From positions 1-22,670 of the forward strand of contig NZ_JYJG01000154.1 in assembly GCF_000955955.1 (NCBI RefSeq): a DNA stretch of 22,670 nt, in the 5' to 3' direction. The position numbers and the translations under genes were made by a program. A model generated the notes under the pieces. That model did no database searches. It was not told the DNA's origin and saw nothing but the letters and a program-made list of their open reading frames with translations. Origin of the DNA: Lentzea aerocolonigenes (GTDB taxonomy: Bacteria > Actinomycetota > Actinomycetes > Mycobacteriales > Pseudonocardiaceae). The number at the start of each line of letters is the position of its first letter. Position 1 is the stretch's first letter. Below, in pieces: positions 6,950-14,835 of the stretch.

Positions 6950-7606
6950 ATGGCCGAAATATCGTCCCAGGAGCGGGACTACCTGCCCGGCATGGGCAAG
7001 CACTACCTGTTGCCGTTCTACGACCTGCTGCACCGGGTGTCCGGACTCTCCCGCGTACACGACGAGATGGTCGCGCTGGCCGGGCTGCGGGACGGTCAGC
7101 GCGTGCTGGACGTCGGATGTGGCACCGGGAACCTGTTGCGGGCGACCGGCCAGCGTCATCGAAACGTATCGATGACCGGGGTGGACCCGGACCTGAAGAT
7201 GCTCGCGCGCGCCGAGGGCAAGCTCCGGCGGGCGGGGTTGAACGCGCAGCTGGACCGCGGGTTCGCGCAGGAGCTGACGTTCGAGGACGACTCGTTCGAC
7301 GTGGTGTTCTCCAGCCTGATGCTGCACCACCTGGACACGCGGTCGAAGGACGAGATGCTCGCGGAGGTGCGGCGGGTGCTGCGGCCGGACGGCGTGCTGG
7401 TGCTGGCGGACGCGGTGCTGCACGACCACTCCCACCTGGGCCACCGGCGTGGTGCGAGCGGGAAGATGCAGGAGCACCTGCACGACAACGTGGGGGACGC
7501 GGTGGCGAAGCGGATCGCCGAGGCCGGGTTCACCGTCGAGCCGACGCGGTTGCGGAAACTGCGGATGTTCGGTGAGGTCGGCATCGAGGTGGCGCGAGTC
7601 CACTAG
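6950..7606 (+). CDS. Class I SAM-dependent methyltransferase
   Basis: A 218-residue protein of the UbiE/Methyltransf_11 type. Motif I, VLDVGCGTGNLL, starts at residue 52 and binds S-adenosylmethionine; TGVDPDLKML supplies the acidic residue that holds the ribose; FDVVFSSLMLHHL is the post-II motif with the conserved histidines; and EVRRVLRPDGVLVLAD is motif III. The N terminus (LPFYDLLHRVSG) resembles methyltransferases that act on small lipophilic or quinone-like substrates, but the substrate is not determinable. It is divergent from the AraC regulator and likely controlled by it. The start is ATG 6950; an open frame further upstream crosses the AraC gene and is not needed. Confidence 0.88.
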   Translation: MAEISSQERDYLPGMGKHYLLPFYDLLHRVSGLSRVHDEMVALAGLRDGQRVLDVGCGTGNLLRATGQRHRNVSMTGVDPDLKMLARAEGKLRRAGLNAQLDRGFAQELTFEDDSFDVVFSSLMLHHLDTRSKDEMLAEVRRVLRPDGVLVLADAVLHDHSHLGHRRGASGKMQEHLHDNVGDAVAKRIAEAGFTVEPTRLRKLRMFGEVGIEVARVH

Positions 7607-7716
7607 GGAGCTGTCCATTCCCGACCGATTGAACACGCACAATGTTGCTTGGGCGCCAACAGTTCCGGTACTCCGCGAACTTGAGGGATCCACGCGAACG
7701 GGAGCGTGTTCTCATC

Positions 7717-7722
7717 TACAGT
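7717..7722 (+). promoter_or_regulatory. Candidate -10 hexamer of the kinase gene
   Basis: TACAGT lies 7 nt before GTG 7730, which has no Shine-Dalgarno. Upstream, CGCGAAC occurs twice (7674-7680 and 7693-7699), 19 bp apart, and could be regulator half-sites. Confidence 0.45.
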
Positions 7723-7729
7723 GCGCGCC

Positions 7730-9715
7730 GTGACAGATGCGACGGGAAGTCTGGTGGCGCAGCGCTACCGGCTCGTTCAGGTGATCGGCACCGGCGGCAT
7801 GGGCCGGGTGTGGCTCGGCCGCGACGAGGTCATCGGCCGTGAGGTGGCCATCAAGGAGCTGCTGCTGCCGGCTGGTCTGGACGAGCAGCAGCGGGCGTTG
7901 CTGTGCCAGCGCGCCATGCGTGAGGCGCAGCTCGCGGGCCAGCTGAACCACCCCGGCATCGTCACCGTGCACGACGTCGTCGAGTACAACGGCACGCCGA
8001 TGATCGTGATGGAGTACGTGCGCGGCGGCTCGCTCGCCGACGCGATCAAGGCTCGTGGCGCGCTGCCGGTGGACCAGGTCTCCTACATCGCGAACGCCAT
8101 GCTCGGCGCGTTGCGGGCGGCGCACCAGGCCGGGATCGTGCACCGGGATCTCAAGCCCGCCAACGTGTTGCTGTCCGGCGACCGGGTCGTGATCACGGAC
8201 TTCGGCATCGCGCGGCTCACCGGCGACGTGCCGCTCACGACCGACGGCTCGATCGTCGGCACGCCCGCCTACATGGCGCCCGAGCAGGGCACCGGCGCGC
8301 CGATCACACCGGCGACCGACATGTGGTCGCTCGGCGCCACGCTGTACGCGGCCGTGGAGGGACGGCCGCCGTACCAGGGCACGGACTTCATGACGACGCT
8401 GTCGATGCTGCTGACCCAGGAGCCGCCGCCTCCGGTGCGCGCCGGGCAGATGTCGTCGTTGCTGGGCGGGCTGCTGCGCAAGAACCCGGCCGAGCGCGCG
8501 TCCGTCGACCAGGCTCAGGCGTTGCTCGCGGGTGCGCCGGTCGTGCTGCCCGTGGTCGCCGCCGCGAAGACCGGGCCGAACAGACGCACGCTGCTGCTCG
8601 CGGGAGTGGGCGCGGTGGCGTTGCTCGGCGGCGGCACGGCGTGGTGGCTGAGCCAGAAGGACAACAACGGTGACGCGGCCGAGCTGCCGACCACCGGCGA
8701 CCAGAAGCTCTCGAACAAGGAGGGCGGGTCCGAGCAGGCGACGACCTCGTCCGAACCGAAACCGGGGCAGGTGGAGCAGCTCACGGAGCACATCCAGCTC
8801 GCCGGTTCCAAGGACTCCGTCGTGTCGATCGCGTGGAGCCCGGACGGCAAGCTGCTCGCCAGCTGCGACAGCGGCCTCGGCGACAACGGCGCCGTGGCCA
8901 CGATCTGGGACGCCGCGACGGGCAAGCCCGTCGGCACGGTCACGAACCCGGACGGCCCCGGCGGTGCCTCGGCGGACGCGGTGGCGATCAGCCCCGACGG
9001 CAAGATCCTCGCGGTGGGCGGCAACCGCACCGGCGACGCGACCACGTACCTGTGGAACCTCGCGGACCGCACGCAGATCGGCCCGCTGGACCAGAGCAGG
9101 TCGATCATGAAGTCGCTGGCGTTCTCCCCGGACGGCAAGACCGTGGCCGGCCTGACCCACACCGGCAGCATCAAGGTGTGGGACGTGGCGACGCGCGCGG
9201 TGAAGATCGGCCTGCCCGACGCCGACGGCGGCCACGACCTGACCTTCAGCCCGGACGGCAAGCTGCTGGCCAACGGCGGTACCAAGTACCAGGAGATCCG
9301 CCTCTCGGACCCGGCGACCGGCAAGACCGTCAGCACCATCAACGACTCGACCGGCAGCGGCGTGTCGTTCTCACCGGACGGCAAGACCCTCGCGGTGGTC
9401 GACGCGGACGGCACGAACGCCATGCAGCTCTGGGACGTGGCGACGGTCAAGAGCAAGGCCGTCTTCGACCGTCCCGACGACGACCTGCACATCACGATCA
9501 CCCACGCGCTGTTCCACCCGGACGGCAAGACGATCGCCGCCTGGGGGCAGGGCAACTTCATCCAGCTGTGGGACGTGGCGACGAAGCGGATCCGGGCGAC
9601 CGTGATCGGTGCCGGCGGGTCGATCGAGACGGTGGCGTTCGACCCCAAGGGGGAGCGGATCGCGGCCGGGTGCGGCGACAAGACGATCCGGATCTGGAAG
9701 CTGAAGCAGCGCTAG
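7730..9715 (+). CDS. Transmembrane Ser/Thr protein kinase with WD40 ectodomain
   Basis: A 661-residue protein. The N-terminal Hanks-type kinase domain has the glycine loop GTGGMG at 20-25, the ATP lysine in VAIKE (K42), the catalytic loop HRDLKPAN with D140, DFG at 157-159, and YMAPEQ in the activation segment. A proline-rich juxtamembrane stretch leads to one membrane helix at about 287-308. A Ser/Thr/acid-rich linker follows, then seven WD40 repeats to the C terminus, each marked by S/H-PDGK followed about 20-25 residues later by L/IWD or LWN. A seven-bladed propeller outside the membrane would be the sensor, with the kinase inside. I chose GTG 7730 because TACAGT is 7 nt upstream; GTG 7706 would add eight residues but has only a badly spaced ribosome site. 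The stop overlaps the convergent gene's stop (CTAG). Confidence 0.9.
   Translation: MTDATGSLVAQRYRLVQVIGTGGMGRVWLGRDEVIGREVAIKELLLPAGLDEQQRALLCQRAMREAQLAGQLNHPGIVTVHDVVEYNGTPMIVMEYVRGGSLADAIKARGALPVDQVSYIANAMLGALRAAHQAGIVHRDLKPANVLLSGDRVVITDFGIARLTGDVPLTTDGSIVGTPAYMAPEQGTGAPITPATDMWSLGATLYAAVEGRPPYQGTDFMTTLSMLLTQEPPPPVRAGQMSSLLGGLLRKNPAERASVDQAQALLAGAPVVLPVVAAAKTGPNRRTLLLAGVGAVALLGGGTAWWLSQKDNNGDAAELPTTGDQKLSNKEGGSEQATTSSEPKPGQVEQLTEHIQLAGSKDSVVSIAWSPDGKLLASCDSGLGDNGAVATIWDAATGKPVGTVTNPDGPGGASADAVAISPDGKILAVGGNRTGDATTYLWNLADRTQIGPLDQSRSIMKSLAFSPDGKTVAGLTHTGSIKVWDVATRAVKIGLPDADGGHDLTFSPDGKLLANGGTKYQEIRLSDPATGKTVSTINDSTGSGVSFSPDGKTLAVVDADGTNAMQLWDVATVKSKAVFDRPDDDLHITITHALFHPDGKTIAAWGQGNFIQLWDVATKRIRATVIGAGGSIETVAFDPKGERIAAGCGDKTIRIWKLKQR
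8812..9712 (+). repeat. Seven WD40 repeats (protein-level)
   Basis: The unit is roughly 40-45 codons and recurs with the DNA core CCGGACGGCAAG (SPDGK) near 8838, 8993, 9127, 9249, 9373 and 9517, and as DPKGE near 9643. The outer repeats end in WD-A-TG or WDVAT. The DNA identity is confined to the conserved core, so this is an old structural repeat and not a recent amplification. Confidence 0.8.
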
Positions 9716-10191
9716 AGCTCTTCGAGTTCGGCGACGTCGATTCCGTTGCGTTCCAACGCGTCCGCGAACGCCTCGATGACGTTGTCGAGAACCCAGTCGC
9801 AGCGGGCTTTGAGCGCGGCACCCTCGGCGGTGCGGAACGCGGGCATGGCCGGGGTGAGGCGGGCGGACATCGGCCACTCGTTGTCGTACTGCCAGAGCTC
9901 GCCACTCGGGGTCAGCAGGATCCCGGCGTCCTTGAGCACGCCGGGATGCGCCGCGCTCTGCGTCCGGGTGGTGAGCACCAGCCAGCCGGACGCGATCCGC
10001 ACCTTCTGCTCGCCGACGCGGTCGTAGAGGGTCTGCTCGGCCGGGATCTGGTGGCGGGCCAGCAGCGTCGCCACTTTCTGAGCCCAGGCCGAGATGGTCG
10101 CCGAACGTGCTGCCCACGCCGCGGCGGCTGCTTCGTCGGCGCGCCTGCGTTCCTTCATGAACGCCACCAGATCATCCACGGGCGCTGACAC
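9712..10191 (-). CDS. Hypothetical protein, unrecognised
   Basis: A 159-residue cytosolic protein with no signal peptide or membrane helix. Residues 1-45 are charged, alanine-rich and helical (MKERRRADEAAAAAWAARS), followed by a mixed alpha/beta region with LYDRVGEQKVRIASGWLVLT (shown in part), GILLTPSGELWQYDNEW, and an acidic helical C terminus. I do not recognise a family. It is convergent with the kinase, sharing CTAG as overlapping stops, and divergent from the NCS1 permease. The start is uncertain: GTG 10191 is used here, but GTG 10179 (four codons in) has TAGTGT 8 nt upstream, the same arrangement as the divergent gene. Confidence 0.72.
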   Translation of the reverse strand: MSAPVDDLVAFMKERRRADEAAAAAWAARSATISAWAQKVATLLARHQIPAEQTLYDRVGEQKVRIASGWLVLTTRTQSAAHPGVLKDAGILLTPSGELWQYDNEWPMSARLTPAMPAFRTAEGAALKARCDWVLDNVIEAFADALERNGIDVAELEEL

Positions 10192-10242
10192 TACGTCACA
10201 CGCCCGTCACAGAGGCGGTGATCGGATGAAACGCGGGCTTCC

Positions 10243-10248
10243 TAGCGT
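10243..10248 (+). promoter_or_regulatory. Candidate -10 hexamer of the NCS1 permease gene
   Basis: TAGCGT lies 8 nt before ATG 10257, with no Shine-Dalgarno. The 65-bp divergent gap also carries CGTCAC three times on this strand (10194, 10205 and 10246), possible half-sites for a regulator. Confidence 0.4.
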
Positions 10249-10256
10249 CACGGCCC

Positions 10257-11873
10257 ATGACCGTTGACGACGAGGTGCGAGCGCCGACGCTCCCAGAATC
10301 CAATGGAGCGTCCAAGGAGACGCTGGAGGACTACACCCTGCGGTTCGCCCCGCGCACGTACCGGCGCTGGACGCCCGCGGTGGTCGGGGCGTCGGCACTC
10401 GGTGGGATCGCGTACATGGCGGACTTCTCGATCGGCGCCGGGATCGGGCTCACGCACGGGACCGGGAACGCGTTGCTGGCCATCGGGTTCGCGGCCGTCG
10501 TCATCTTCGTGACCGGGTTTCCGCTGGCCTACTACGCGGCCAGGTACAACATCGACCTCGACCTGATCACGCGCGGGTCAGGGTTCGGGTACTACGGGTC
10601 GGTCATCACCAGCGTGATCTTCGCGAGCTTCACGTTCATCTTCTTCGCGCTCGAAGGCTCGATCATGGCGCAGGGCCTGCGATACGCGCTCGGGGTGCCG
10701 TTGTGGCTGGGGTACCTGACGTCGACGTTGGTGATCATCCCGCTGGTGATCTACGGGATGAAGGTGCTGGCGAAGCTGCAGAGCTGGACGAACCCGTTGT
10801 GGTTGCTGCTGATGGTGGCACCGCTGGTCGTCCTGATCGCCCAGGAACCGGACTCGGTGAGCCGCTTCCTGGCCCACGGGGACACCGGCGTGAACACCGC
10901 GGCGGTCATGCTCGGCGCGGGTGTGTGCCTGTCGTTGATGGGGCAGATCGGCGAGCAGATCGACTACCTGCGGTTCATGCCGCCGCGCACCGACGAGAAC
11001 CGGCGGGCGTGGTGGACCGCGACGATCCTGGCCGGGCCCGGCTGGGTCGTGTTCGGGGCTTTGAAGCAGACGATCGGCGTGTTCATGGCCGTCTACGTGC
11101 TCGACGCGGTCGGCGCGGTGGCCGCGGTGGAGCCGATCGAGCAGTTCACCGGGGTGTTCAAGCAGTTCATGCCGGCGTGGCTGGTCGTGCCGCTCGCGCT
11201 GGTGCTCGTGGTGCTGAGCCAGGTGAAGATCAACGTCACCAACGCCTACTCCGGGTCGCTGGCCTGGACGAACTCGTTCACCCGTGTCACCAAGAGGTAT
11301 CCGGGGCGGCTGGTGTTCGTGTTGGTCAACCTCGCGATCGCGCTGGTGCTGATGGAAGCGGACATGTTCAGCTTCCTCAACAAGCTGCTGAGCTTCTACT
11401 CCAACTGCGCGATGGCCTGGGTCGTCACGGTCGCCACGGACATCGCGATCAACAAGTACGTGCTGAAGCTGTCGCCGAAGCAGCCGGAGTTCCGCCGCGG
11501 CATGCTCTACGCGGTCAACCCAGTCGGTGTCGGGTCGTTCCTGGCGTCGTCCGTCCTGTCCATTTCCGTCTACTTCGGACTCTTCGGCGCGGCGATCCAG
11601 CCGTACTCGCCCCTCGTCGCCGTGGGCATCCCGGTCCTGTTGACACCGTTGCTGGCCGTCGTCACCAAGGGCCGCTTCTACCTGCGCCGCAACGACGACG
11701 GCATCGAGGAGCCGGTGCTGGACGAGACCGGCAACCCGAGCGGCACGCTGTACGACTGCGTGGTGTGCGGTCAGGAGTACGAGCGTCCGGACGTGACGGC
11801 GAGTGCCGTCGGGGGCACGATCTGTTCACTGTGCCTGAGCACCGATCGGGCGGGTCTGCACGTGCTGCGGTGA
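10257..11873 (+). CDS. NCS1 family nucleobase/cation permease with C-terminal CxxC-CxxC tail
   Basis: A 538-residue polytopic protein with about twelve membrane helices. The first (VVGASALGGIAYMADFSIGAG, in part) and the third region (DLITRGSGFGYYGSVITS) match purine/cytosine-permease-type NCS1 carriers, as does SLMGQIGEQIDYLRFMP in the middle. NCS1 carriers import cytosine, purines, hydantoins, allantoin or thiamine with H+ or Na+; the substrate cannot be assigned. After the last helix a cytosolic tail of about 65 residues carries four cysteines, C501-x2-C504 and C523-x2-C526, spaced like a zinc ribbon or knuckle, which is not a normal part of the family. The start is ATG 10257 with a possible leaderless -10. 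The antiporter gene begins 18 bp after the stop. Confidence 0.88.
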   Translation: MTVDDEVRAPTLPESNGASKETLEDYTLRFAPRTYRRWTPAVVGASALGGIAYMADFSIGAGIGLTHGTGNALLAIGFAAVVIFVTGFPLAYYAARYNIDLDLITRGSGFGYYGSVITSVIFASFTFIFFALEGSIMAQGLRYALGVPLWLGYLTSTLVIIPLVIYGMKVLAKLQSWTNPLWLLLMVAPLVVLIAQEPDSVSRFLAHGDTGVNTAAVMLGAGVCLSLMGQIGEQIDYLRFMPPRTDENRRAWWTATILAGPGWVVFGALKQTIGVFMAVYVLDAVGAVAAVEPIEQFTGVFKQFMPAWLVVPLALVLVVLSQVKINVTNAYSGSLAWTNSFTRVTKRYPGRLVFVLVNLAIALVLMEADMFSFLNKLLSFYSNCAMAWVVTVATDIAINKYVLKLSPKQPEFRRGMLYAVNPVGVGSFLASSVLSISVYFGLFGAAIQPYSPLVAVGIPVLLTPLLAVVTKGRFYLRRNDDGIEEPVLDETGNPSGTLYDCVVCGQEYERPDVTASAVGGTICSLCLSTDRAGLHVLR

Positions 11874-11878
11874 TCAGG

Positions 11879-11884
11879 CAAGAT
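11879..11884 (+). promoter_or_regulatory. Candidate -10 hexamer of the antiporter gene
   Basis: CAAGAT lies 7 nt before ATG 11892, inside the 18-bp gap after the permease. The antiporter may therefore have its own leaderless transcript besides read-through. Confidence 0.35.
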
Positions 11885-11891
11885 CCGCTCC

Positions 11892-13589
11892 ATGCAGGAA
11901 CTGGCGTTGCTCGCCGTCGCGGGTGTGCTGATCATCGTCGCGGTGTCGTACTTCGCCCCGAAGCTCGGGGTGGCGGCGCCGGTGTTGCTGGTGCTCGTCG
12001 GCATGGGCTGCAGCCAGCTGCCCGGCGCGCCGCACATCTTCGTGGAACCGCAGGTGATCCTGACGGTCGTGCTGCCGCCGATCCTGTACTCGGCGGCGGT
12101 GAACGTGCCGGTCGTCGACTTCCGGCGCAACTTCGCGACGATCGGCTCGCTGTCGGTGGTGCTGGTGGCCGTGTCGGCGTTCGGGACGGGGCTGCTGATC
12201 TGGTGGCTGTTGCCGGACATCGGGTTCGCGGCGGCGCTGGCTCTCGGCGCGGTGATCAGCCCGCCGGACGCCGTCGCCGCCACGTCGATCGGCAAGAAGC
12301 TCGGCCTGCCACCGCGGCTCGTCACGATTCTCGAAGGCGAGGGGCTGGTCAACGACGCGACGGCGCTCGTGTTGCTGCGCACGGCCATCGTCGCGATCAC
12401 GGCCAGCGTGACGTTCGGCGGGGCGGTGGGCGACTTCGCGTACGCCGTGTCGGTGGGTGTCGTGATCGGGGCGGTCGTCGGCATCGGCTCCGTGTGGGCG
12501 CGTTCGAAGATCCACGGGCAGCCGGTGCTGACCACCGCGATCTCGTATGTGGTGCCGTTCCTCGCGTTCATCCCGGCCGAGGAGCTGCACGCGTCCGGCG
12601 TGATCGCGGTCGTGGTGGCCGGCCTGATCACGGGGCATCTGAGCGCCAGGAAGTTCGCCGCGCACGACCGCATCTCCGAACGCACGAACTGGCGCACGAT
12701 CCAGTTGCTGCTGGAGAACGGCGTCTTCCTGCTGATGGGCTTCGAGCTCACGTCGGTGGTCGCCGACGTCGCGAGGGAGGGGCTGGCGCAGACGCTGGTG
12801 ATCGGCCTGCTGGTGACGCTCGCGTTGATCGTGCTGCGCGGCGTCTTCGTGATCCCGTTGATCGCCGTGCTGCGCCGTCAGCAACGTCGTGCGGACGCGT
12901 TCGCTGACAAGATCGAGTCCTTTGTGGACCGCTTCACCGCGAGAGGACCGCGTCCCGGTGACGAGAAGCGCTACGACCGGGGAGTCCGCGCACTGCAACG
13001 CAAACAGGCCGATGTGCAGTTCTACGCGAACGAGGGTCTGAGCTGGCGCGGCGGTGCGGTGCTGGCGTGGTCGGGCATGCGCGGTGTCGTGACGCTGGCG
13101 GCCGCGCAGACGTTGCCCACCGACCTGAAGCACCGCCCGGAGCTGATCCTGATCGCGTTCACGGTCGCGATCGTCACGCTGGTCGTGCAGGGCGGCTCGT
13201 TGCCGTTGGTGATCAGGTGGCTCGGCATCCGCGGCAACGACGACGACCACGAACGCCGCGAGTACGCGCGGCTGGCCGGTGAGCTCATGACAGCGACGCA
13301 CAGCTTCCTCGGCAACCCAGACCTGTGCCGGGAGAACGGGCAGTCCTTCGACTCGGAGTTGCTCGAACAGACACGTGAGCGCACGCTCGCGATGAGCGAG
13401 GGCGTGGAGAAGATGTTCGTGGAGCAGAACCCGGACAGCACCCTGCACCAACGCCGTGAGCTGCAACGGATGATGACGGAGGCCCAGCAGAACGCGCTGC
13501 TGGACGCGCGTTCGAGCGGCACCTACGCCTCGCACACCCTGGAACGGGCCCAAAGCTTCATCGACAACCAGTCCGCCCGGTTCTTCTGA
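11892..13589 (+). CDS. Na+/H+ antiporter, CPA1 family
   Basis: A 565-residue membrane protein. About twelve helices span residues 1-430 and include the CPA1 signatures VISPPDAVAAT (D126 in the ion-binding region) and EGEGLVNDATALVL with the N154-D155 pair, plus MRGVVTLAAAQTLP near 395, as in NhaP/SLC9-type exchangers. A cytosolic insert before the final helices (about 325-375) is charged (DKIESFVDRFTARGPRPGDEK, in part). The last 120 residues form an acidic helical cytosolic domain. It exchanges Na+ or K+ for H+ across the plasma membrane in pH and salt homeostasis; the ion preference is not visible. It follows the NCS1 permease by 18 bp. Confidence 0.9.
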   Translation: MQELALLAVAGVLIIVAVSYFAPKLGVAAPVLLVLVGMGCSQLPGAPHIFVEPQVILTVVLPPILYSAAVNVPVVDFRRNFATIGSLSVVLVAVSAFGTGLLIWWLLPDIGFAAALALGAVISPPDAVAATSIGKKLGLPPRLVTILEGEGLVNDATALVLLRTAIVAITASVTFGGAVGDFAYAVSVGVVIGAVVGIGSVWARSKIHGQPVLTTAISYVVPFLAFIPAEELHASGVIAVVVAGLITGHLSARKFAAHDRISERTNWRTIQLLLENGVFLLMGFELTSVVADVAREGLAQTLVIGLLVTLALIVLRGVFVIPLIAVLRRQQRRADAFADKIESFVDRFTARGPRPGDEKRYDRGVRALQRKQADVQFYANEGLSWRGGAVLAWSGMRGVVTLAAAQTLPTDLKHRPELILIAFTVAIVTLVVQGGSLPLVIRWLGIRGNDDDHERREYARLAGELMTATHSFLGNPDLCRENGQSFDSELLEQTRERTLAMSEGVEKMFVEQNPDSTLHQRRELQRMMTEAQQNALLDARSSGTYASHTLERAQSFIDNQSARFF

Positions 13590-13638
13590 TCGGCTACCGT
13601 GACCTGAGCCGCCGCCACGGCCTTTCAGGGGTGGTGGC

Positions 13639-14835
13639 ATGTCCGCGAAAGTCGCGCTGGCGAGCACGGTGCTCGCGCTGGTGGTCAGTGGCTCTTCGGT
13701 TCCCGAGGTGCAGAGGCACGCTCCGGAGTGGATCGGCACGTGGCAGGCCGCGCCCGCTTCGGCCCAGGCCGGGACCGACGTCGGTCATCCGAACAAGACG
13801 ATCCGCAACGTCGTGCACACCAGCATCGGCGGCAAGTCCGCGCGGGTGCGGCTGTCGAACGCCTTCGGCACCGCTCCTGTGCTGATGGGGCACGTGACGG
13901 TGGCGCTGTCGGTCGGTAGCGCCGCGGTGGTGCCGGGCACCACGCGTGCGGTGACCTTCGGCGGCTTGCCCTCCGTGACCATCCCGGTGGGTGCGGAGGT
14001 CGTGAGCGACGCGGTTCCGCTGACCGTGCCGGTGGATGGGGATCTCGCCGTCACCGTCTACACGCCGGTGGAATCAGGGCCGGCGACCTACCACCCGCAG
14101 GCTTATCGCGAGACGTACTTCGCGACGGGTGATCACGCCGCGGACGAGACCGGCACGCCGTTCGCCGCTGGTAGCACGTCGTTCCACTACGTCAGCGGGG
14201 TCGAGGTGCGGTCCTCGCAGGCCCGCGGATCCGTGGTGGCGTTCGGCGACTCGATCACGGACGGCGCGTGGTCGACCCGTGGCGCCAACCTGCGCTGGCC
14301 GGACCAGTTGTTCGACCGGCTCGTGAAGCGGCCGGCACCGTTGCGGTTCGGGGTGCTGAACGCGGGCATCAGCGCGAATCGCCTGGCCAGTCAGGGAACC
14401 AGCGCCACCGCCGGGCAGAACGCACTGGCCCGGCTTGATCGTGATGCGCTGACCAGGGCCGGAGTGCGGACGATCGTGCTGATGGAGGGCATCAACGACA
14501 TCCAGGCCACGGTGCCCGCGGCTCAGCTGATCATGGGGCTGCAGCAGGTCGTCGAGCGCAGTCACGTCGCCGGGGTGCGGGTGGTGGCCGGCACGATCGC
14601 GCCGTGGCGGGGGTGGCGGACCTACACGCCCGAGCGCGAGGAGATCCGTCTGGAGGTCAACAGGTACATCAGGTCCGCCGGGATCTTCGACGGCGCGGTG
14701 GACTTCGACGCGGCGCTGCGCGACCCGGCCGATCCCGGGATCCTGCGGCCCGCCTTCGACTCCGGCGACCACCTGCACCCGAATGACGCCGGGTACAAGG
14801 CGATGGCGGAGGCAGTGGACCTGCGCAAGCTCTAG
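13639..14835 (+). CDS. Secreted SGNH/GDSL hydrolase
   Basis: A 398-residue protein with a short N-terminal signal sequence (hydrophobic VALASTVLALVVSG). An N-terminal beta-rich domain (WIGTWQAAP, VRLSNAFG, then YRETYFA) precedes the SGNH catalytic domain. Block I is GDSITDG with nucleophile S205, block II is around NAGISANRL, block III is GINDI with N286, and block V is DHLHPND with D377 and H380. All four SGNH landmarks are present, so it should be active as an esterase on an ester or acetylated substrate outside the cell. The architecture is that of large actinobacterial GDSL lipases/esterases. The ATG has a ribosome site (GGGGTGGTGG). Its stop shares CTAG with the convergent dasR-like gene. 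Confidence 0.9.
   Translation: MSAKVALASTVLALVVSGSSVPEVQRHAPEWIGTWQAAPASAQAGTDVGHPNKTIRNVVHTSIGGKSARVRLSNAFGTAPVLMGHVTVALSVGSAAVVPGTTRAVTFGGLPSVTIPVGAEVVSDAVPLTVPVDGDLAVTVYTPVESGPATYHPQAYRETYFATGDHAADETGTPFAAGSTSFHYVSGVEVRSSQARGSVVAFGDSITDGAWSTRGANLRWPDQLFDRLVKRPAPLRFGVLNAGISANRLASQGTSATAGQNALARLDRDALTRAGVRTIVLMEGINDIQATVPAAQLIMGLQQVVERSHVAGVRVVAGTIAPWRGWRTYTPEREEIRLEVNRYIRSAGIFDGAVDFDAALRDPADPGILRPAFDSGDHLHPNDAGYKAMAEAVDLRKL

Noticed and set aside
11874..13739. A 621-codon minus-strand open frame opposite the antiporter.
   Set aside because: Arg/His-rich shadow with no motif; the plus strand encodes an unambiguous CPA1 antiporter.
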